Assembly (NCBI RefSeq): GCF_903995435.1
Contig: NC_067137.1
Span: 48,017,480-48,081,479 of the forward strand
From: Acomys russatus
Taxonomy: Eukaryota > Chordata > Mammalia > Rodentia > Muridae
Direction: 5' to 3'
DNA length: 64,000 nt
A model generated the notes under the pieces. It was not told the origin of the DNA. It was given only the letters and a program-made list of their open reading frames with translations, and made no database searches. How positions within the stretch are numbered: the stretch's first letter is position 1; every line of letters starts with the position of its first letter. Shown here in pieces: positions 58,431-64,000 of the stretch. The translations under genes and the position numbers were made by a program.

Positions 58431-59249
58431 GCCAGAAAAGTCCTTCTGCATAAAAATAACTTGTTTTATAAATTAGCTGTCAGGTCCTTGGAGAAGCCAA
58501 CCATGAACAATTTGTTGTTGGTTATATTTCCATTATTGTCACTATTTTAATCCATAGTTTAGTGATTAATGGCTTTCTAAGAAAACTTGTTTGAAGGATA
58601 AAGAATGAAACCCGTTAAATGAAGTCCAACCTGACAAGATTCATCTCTCTTGGGGTCTCATCAGTACAAAAACTGCCATGGCATAATTAATGGTCCAAGA
58701 GATGAAACAGGGCTCCTATTCTGTCATGTCTCTTCTATTTAAGTCTTCAAAAATGAAAAATAATGAGAAAAGGTGTAAAACAAATTACTTGATATGCCAG
58801 GGAGCAGAATAATCCCATTAAAATAATTAGAAGTTCATTTCAAATTATGAAATACTGCTGTCTCACTGGAGGAAAGTTCAGTCTAGGTGATCCCTTGGTG
58901 TCTGTGGGCTCGATTTATGATACAACCAACAGACATGTTTGAAAGCATGTGCTTTCTGAATATTTTAAGAAGCCTCCCAAAACACTTCTCTCAGAATAAA
59001 AGGCTTTAGAGCATCAAGATTTCAAAATTTATACTTCCAAGATGGCTTATTACTTTATGTTAGCTCATATGTATCTAAAAGAAGAGTTTGGAATACATAA
59101 CTATTTGAGAATATGCTTCTGGAAAATATCTTTGCAGGTACAGAGGACAAGAAAGGGGGTTTTACAGCAGGCATTACATTTCTCAGTTTGTACAAAATAT
59201 AAATAATAATGTTAGCAGTAGCTAAACATGGCTCTGTGGCCAACTAAGT
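58431..59249. other. Unassigned stretch
   Basis: Single-copy-looking AT-rich sequence holding the p53-like site at 58931-58952. Confidence 0.5.
58931..58952. promoter_or_regulatory. Possible p53-family binding site (19 of 20)
   Basis: AGACATGTTT, a 2-base spacer (GA), then AAGCATGTGC. Both half-sites have the preferred CATG core. The first fits RRRCWWGYYY fully, and the second misses one Y. Sequence match only. Confidence 0.3.
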
Positions 59250-59640
59250 CGATGATATGTGCCTCTGAGCTATTAGGCATACAAACCATTATTTCAATAC
59301 AGTTTGCCTTAATATGATCTACCTTTGAGTAATAACTGCAAGGAAAGTATTTTGCTAATAACATGAGGAATAGAGATAAAAAGATTAATTAGAATCCATT
59401 CCTCTGAGGACCCCACAATCTAGTGGGAAATAAAGACACAGATAGAAATAACTGAGATAAGGGAGAAATGTGAAGTGCTCTAGCAAACACAAGGGAGGAA
59501 ATCATTAGGTCCAACCAAAGGATGTAGAGTTCTGCCAACATAGCATGGTTTTGTAATACATGGAACCTTGGGGTGGTGGTTAAAAGTTCTTTCATGGGGA
59601 AGAGTTAGGACTAGAGCAACAATGGGGGAAACAAACTGTG
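59250..59640 (-). mobile_element. L2 LINE fragment
   Basis: 'CACAATCTAGTGGGAAATAAAGACACAGATAGAAATAACTGAGATAAGGG' and 'AATGTGAAGTGCTCTAGCAAACAC' follow the antisense L2 block 'GCTTACAATCTAGTGGGGGAGACAGAC...'. Decayed. Confidence 0.6.
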
Positions 59641-60483
59641 GAGAGAGGCTTACTTGTCCCAGGATCTAGCTATATTGGAGCAATAGGAATTTGGGGATTT
59701 TAATTACCCAGATACACAACTGGTGTACAGTAAGCAAGCACTCAGTGTACCACAGTTGAAAGAGAGCCGCCTTTTCTCAAGTGCAAGATTCTACCTAAAA
59801 AATTACTAGTGCTTTAAATATGGAAGTGTACACTAAGCCCCATTTCATATTTGCTTGGATGTCACATCTAATAATTCTGATCAGCAAACAGCCCAAACGA
59901 CTTCCTTCACCTTTAGCGTCAATGACTTCACCTGCAGCATCTATCACTTTTGACCTCCAGTGGAAATTCACTTGGTTTTGTTTTGCTTCTACAGAAAACG
60001 TATCTATTTTTTAAAAATGTATTTCTTTGTGTGTTCATATAGGATTTCCTATATTTCTATCAGTTTTTAACGATGGAATGACACATTTTATATATAAAAT
60101 AGAATGTTATGCTAAGATGAAATAGCACTTCAATGGATAACAAGTAATAGTTGAATCAGTAAATCCCCAGAAGGTGGCCGCTCACCAGAACTAAAGCAAT
60201 TACAAGTATTGTTTATGTTTCCTCCTATAGATGCAGGTCTTGGTTTTTTTTTCCCTCAGATCCCATACAAGAGGCTCTGACCATTTATACCTATGGAATA
60301 ATGGCCATCCTGACTATCCCACTTTATATAATATTTAATCATACTTATGAGTAACTGTAATCCCTACAAATGAAAATATTTTTATTCCTAATAATAACAG
60401 GTATTTCTTTTCAAGTTGGAAGACTTCCAAATGTCTGTGCTGTCTATCAAGCCTATGTATCTATTTGGATTTTATGTGGTTAT
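59641..60483. other. Unassigned stretch
   Basis: AT-rich, small open frames only. No named feature. Confidence 0.5.
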
Positions 60484-60496
60484 AAACACTAGCTTA

Positions 60497-61025
60497 TCTC
60501 TGTCCCACTTTCCTGGTAAGTGAAGACATTCATGGGACCTTAGGTGAGAGAAGCATGAGAATATGGGGAAATAGAAGGATCCAGAGGGTCCTAGAAACCT
60601 ACAAGAAGAACATTATGATGGGTGGATCTGGGCCCAAGGGTCCTACTCAAACTATGGCACCAGCCAAGGACAATATGGGCAGTAAACTTCAAACCCCTAC
60701 CCAGATCTAGCCAATGGACAGGGCATTCTCCACAGTTGAGTGGAGAGTGGGGTCTGAATTTCACAGGAACTCTGGTGCCCCATATTTGACCACGTCCCCT
60801 GGATGGGGAGGCCTGGTGGCACTCAGAGGAAGGATAACAGGCTGCCAAGAAGAGACCTGATACCCTATGAGCATATACAGAGGGATGAGGTCCCCCTCAG
60901 TGACAGTCATAGGGGAGGGGAGTTAGGGGAAATCAGGAGAGAGGGAGAAATGGGAGGTTACAAGGGATGGAATAACAATTTAGATATAATATGAATAAAT
61001 TAATAAAATATTTTTTAAAAAGAAA
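60497..61025 (+). mobile_element. L1 3' end with short 5' inversion, 13-bp target duplications
   Basis: 60541-61025 is the plus-strand L1 3' UTR ('GGTGAGAGAAGCATGAG', 'AAGGATCCAGAGGGTCCTAGAAACC', 'CAGATCTAGCCAATGGACAGGGCATTCTCCACAGTTGAGTGGAG', polypurine tract, 'AACAATTTAGATATAATATGAATAAATTAATAAAA'). The first 40 or so bases (60500-60540, CCTGGTAAGTGAAGACATTC core) are the reverse complement of the L1 block that normally precedes it. AAACACTAGCTTA (60484-60496) and AAACACTAACTTA (61026-61038) flank it, 12 of 13 identical. The overlapping 85-codon minus-strand frame is not a gene. Confidence 0.9.
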
Positions 61026-61038
61026 AAACACTAACTTA

Positions 61039-63124
61039 AATGTCACCCTTTCTTGGGACAGGCTCCCATGTGAATGGGAACTGAACTGGTCTTTGCCTAT
61101 GACTCAATGAACATTCATTGGAAAATTCTGCACAATGGACCATGTCTGCCCTACTTGAAGAAAAAAATCTAATTTGTGTCTCTGAGATGACTTGGGAAGG
61201 GAGGGACGAAGTACAATCTCCATACACTAGACTGCTTCCCAATCCTTCTGGGATTCTTGAAACTTCAGGGAATGCAGGAGCAGATGCTGCATCTTCTGAG
61301 AACTGCGTCACCCAGCAGAGGGCTGTTTGCCGGCAGGTTCCCTCCATCTGAGGTTGTTCCCAGTGGAGTCTCCTTTCCTAAGTATGTATTTTAAGTGTAA
61401 TTGCATAAGATTAGACTGGGATATTTTTCTTGCTATTCAAACATCTTTCTATACTGTTGTTTACCTGGGATCTTTCCCTGTATTTCCTAGATGATTTATT
61501 TCTGGAGTTCTGAAGTCTCCAACAAATAATTACATTGTTAGAATGCTTCGAGTTCATTAGTAGCTCTATTATTGCACCCAGTAAGTAAAGCTGATGAGAA
61601 CAGACTTTTAAAAATCCACCTTTCAGAGTTTTGTGTACGAATACATTTTACTACCAAAATAAGATTTATGATGGCTTAAAATGCAAAAGATTAAAATCCA
61701 TTAACATAGAAGAGAAACTCGAAGTAAAAGAAGAACAAAGAAGAAACTACCTGAAAACACAAACCAAGGAAAAGTACTTCATTTGAAGACAAGGCTTAAC
61801 TGATCTTGTTTCTTAATCAAAGGAATGCAATGGACCATCTAAGACAATCAACTTTATTCTGAAGCAGAGATCAAAGGATTTACCAGGGTGGTCTTTCTTC
61901 ATCATTCCAGAAGTAACAAAGTCATCTATATTACTAATAGTTCTTTTTCTCATCATCAACAAGATTATTACTTAAAGACTATCTACTGTATATATGCTCC
62001 CAAACTTTGCAAATTCAATAGTACAGTAGTCTATTGATATCCGATGAGGGAAAAAGACGTGCCTCCTCATAAATGCTGTCAAGAACATGTTTAAACATGT
62101 TTTTAAACATTCAGCACATATAAGGAATCAAGAAAACTATTTTTCCTTCACTATGTTTTAGTTTCTTGTTTATAAAATTCTAAGATAGTTTGTGATGTTA
62201 CTGTTTTGGTTTTTTGTTTTGGGTTTGGGGTTTTGCTTTTTGTTTTCCATCAGAAGATTGAAATGAAACATAAGCAAATCATAACAATAAAAATGCTCAG
62301 TCTAGTTTACACAGCAAATCCTGACACTTTGTAAATAGATAGCTGCTGTTGGCAGCATTCATCATAATCTTTACTATAAAAATGTGTTCTTAAGGAACTA
62401 AGTGCCTCTTCTTGTGTCTGCCATCAAATCAACTCAAGTAGCCTGAGTAAGAGGCGTGCTTCCTTTTCGAACGTGATTTAAACCCTTGTGGCCAGTATCC
62501 TCTGATTCCTTTTAAACAGGTTCTCATGTTTCATTTAACCCTGGCTAATAATTACTCATCTGGTCTTGACATCATCTATGTAGCTAGTTCTTTATCGGCC
62601 CCTAATTCCTTCTTAGGGTACTTCTTCTTTGGCAGTGTAATGTTTATAAATTTTTGTGTATGTTTTCCAGAACAGACAACCTGCCATCACTATGCAAATT
62701 ATGTATACCTCCCCACTTACACCATCCCTAAATCTTATAAACAGTGAATTTAAGTAACAACAGATTACCGCGAGAGAAGAGGAAACGTCATTGCTTTTCT
62801 CCGTTCATCATGGTACCTCCTTAGAAACAACAATTTATTTTGATGGCTTTTAGATAGTTAGATTGCTTAGCTATCAAATCTTTAAACATACTTCTGGTTT
62901 CAAACAAGTCGCTCAGTTAAATGACCCTGACTTGCTCACATTAAAGAGCCCCTCTGAACAATGCCTTTTTGTCATCTTTTCACCTGAATCATACTGTCCT
63001 AAGAATCAAAACTGCAAAGCTAGTCACAAACAAGCAAATTATTATCAGGTGGCATCTTATGCAAATTTTACCTTAGTGCTATTATAATTTCTTCTTACTA
63101 ATTTCCTACCAACATGGAATACCG

Positions 63125-63126
<2 letters not shown>
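61039..63126. other. Unassigned stretch
   Basis: 2.1 kb. Overlapping frames of 77 and 103 codons at 61036-61351 lack domains. Holds the palindromic p53-type motif at 62083. No named repeat. Confidence 0.5.
62083..62102. promoter_or_regulatory. Perfect p53/p63-type response element motif
   Basis: GAACATGTTTAAACATGTTT fits RRRCWWGYYY twice with no spacer, 20 of 20. Both cores are CATG, the form bound best by the family. The inner 18 bases (62084-62101) are also a perfect palindrome. It sits in non-repeat sequence. Binding in vivo is inference. FOX factors could also read its TGTTTA parts. Confidence 0.45.

Positions 63127-63154
<28 letters not shown>
63127..63154 (-). repeat. T28 run, possible antisense oligo(A) tail
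   Basis: Read on the minus strand the run is preceded by 'CTTGACAATAAAA', so AATAAA overlaps the tail start. It may mark another retrocopy extending right to somewhere before 63500, but no parent and no target duplication was found. Confidence 0.5.
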
Positions 63155-63155
<1 letters not shown>

Positions 63156-63589
63156 TTGTCAAGTTTTTGACATCGTTGGGAGACGTTTTCCCTGTACTCA
63201 CTCAGAAAAATAAAATAGACACGGCAGGTGTTTCTCATGTGGTAGAAGCATCATCCCTGCACATGAAGGCACAAGGAACTTCAATCAGCACACCACAGGC
63301 AGCACTGGGCTGCAGGTGGGGCCTGATGAAAGCTAATAAGACCCCAGAAGAAGCCTGCTATTTTATCTTAGACACTACAATGTTCCACTAATGGCACAAG
63401 GCACAAGGAAAGGAGCAGGCTCGCTTTCCCAGCTCCTCTTCAGCCTGCCCTGAAGTGGGCAGTTGTGTGAGCTGATGGATCATTATGACATCACCTGTAA
63501 TGGGCACTGGACTTCCAAACAAAGACAAGTTTTTGCGAAAAGTGTGACATTTAAAGCCATTGTAATAGAACTATATTCGCGGGTGGTAA
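63155..63589. other. Possible retrocopy body, otherwise unassigned
   Basis: Complex sequence with moderate GC. A 74-codon forward frame (63167-63391) has no recognised domain. Confidence 0.4.
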
Positions 63590-63780
63590 TATATAAATAA
63601 GTCAGCCATGCAAATGTGACAACCTGAGTTTAAATCCCCAGAAACCATGTAAAAACTGAATGCAGTAACATCCGTTCACAATCCCAGTGCCTCTGTTGAA
63701 GATATGGGCAGAAGAGACAGATGCATGCACTGTATGCATACACGCATGCACTGTATGAGTACACGCAGACATAAAATACA
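63590..63780 (+). repeat. tRNA-type SINE (B3/B4 class) with a short tandem repeat
   Basis: 'GTCAGCCATGCAAATGTGACAACCTGAGTTTAAATCCCCAGAAACCATG' carries a recognisable B-box-like segment. 'CGTTCACAATCCCAGTGCC' follows. The tail contains two 21-base copies of GCATGCACTGTATGCATACAC (63723-63743 and 63744-63764, 19 of 21 identical). Confidence 0.65.
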
Positions 63781-64000
63781 CCTAGATACATCATCAGTTC
63801 AGAATTTAATGATGCAAGTTCACATGTGAGCCTAGAGACAGTTTGCCTGCAAGTCCACAAAGCCTAAGTACAGAGCTGTGCACCTGCTGTGGCTCCTTCC
63901 AAGACCTCTCCACTTATTTTATGTTCTTTTTTTTTTCTAAACGAGGCTCCCTCACAGCATAAAGCTCAGTTCAGAAAACTTGGATCCCCACCTGCGCAGG

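Noticed and set aside
1..64000. CRISPR array, operon, prophage or bacterial-type system
   Set aside because: Spaced identical repeats with unique spacers are absent; the repeats are microsatellites and retroposons, and the DNA is clearly mammalian.

Overview
This looks like nuclear DNA from a muroid rodent (mouse, rat, hamster or vole group), either intergenic or deep intronic. The repeat complement is the evidence. It has rodent SINEs (B1, B2, B3, B4 and an ID-like copy), rodent MaLR LTRs (MT and ORR1 types), Lx/L1 LINE 3' ends and a URR1 hAT transposon. These sit on an older eutherian layer of MIR, L2, L1M and MER20. I could not fix the species. The sequence is AT-rich with many microsatellites. 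I found no convincing protein-coding gene, rRNA, tRNA, snRNA or CRISPR array. The longest open frames (up to about 152 codons) carry no recognisable domain or look like low-complexity or repeat sequence.

Layout. 0-10 kb: a cluster of minus-strand retroposed fragments (a possible 3' UTR, an L1 piece and a tailed retrocopy), an Lx 3' end, MT and ORR1 LTRs, a MER20, and a pyrimidine/purine tract. 10-23 kb: scattered MIR, B1 and B2, a GT/GA minisatellite, and an L2 interrupted by B2 and B3. 23-34 kb: Lx and MER20 fragments, then an ancient minus-strand L1M split by a SINE and a younger L1. 35-45 kb: the most informative part. It has an L1 with 13-bp target duplications inserted into an L2, an L1 ORF2 remnant, an MT LTR carrying a nested B1 with 11-bp duplications, two more Lx 3' ends, an inverted (twin-primed) L1 with perfect 15-bp duplications, and a URR1 with both inverted ends. 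45-64 kb: a 70-90 bp period minisatellite, MaLR LTRs, B2/B4 copies, purine and CT tracts, an oligo(A)-tailed retrocopy, a second twin-primed L1, and two candidate p53-family sites, one a perfect 20-mer.

Nothing here forms an operon, pathway or new defence-like system. What the window offers is a readable record of layered retrotransposition plus a few candidate regulatory and structural motifs. Repeat names come from recalled consensus sequences, not a database search, so family is more secure than subfamily. Ends are accurate to about 10-30 bases except where a target-site duplication or terminal inverted repeat fixes them.
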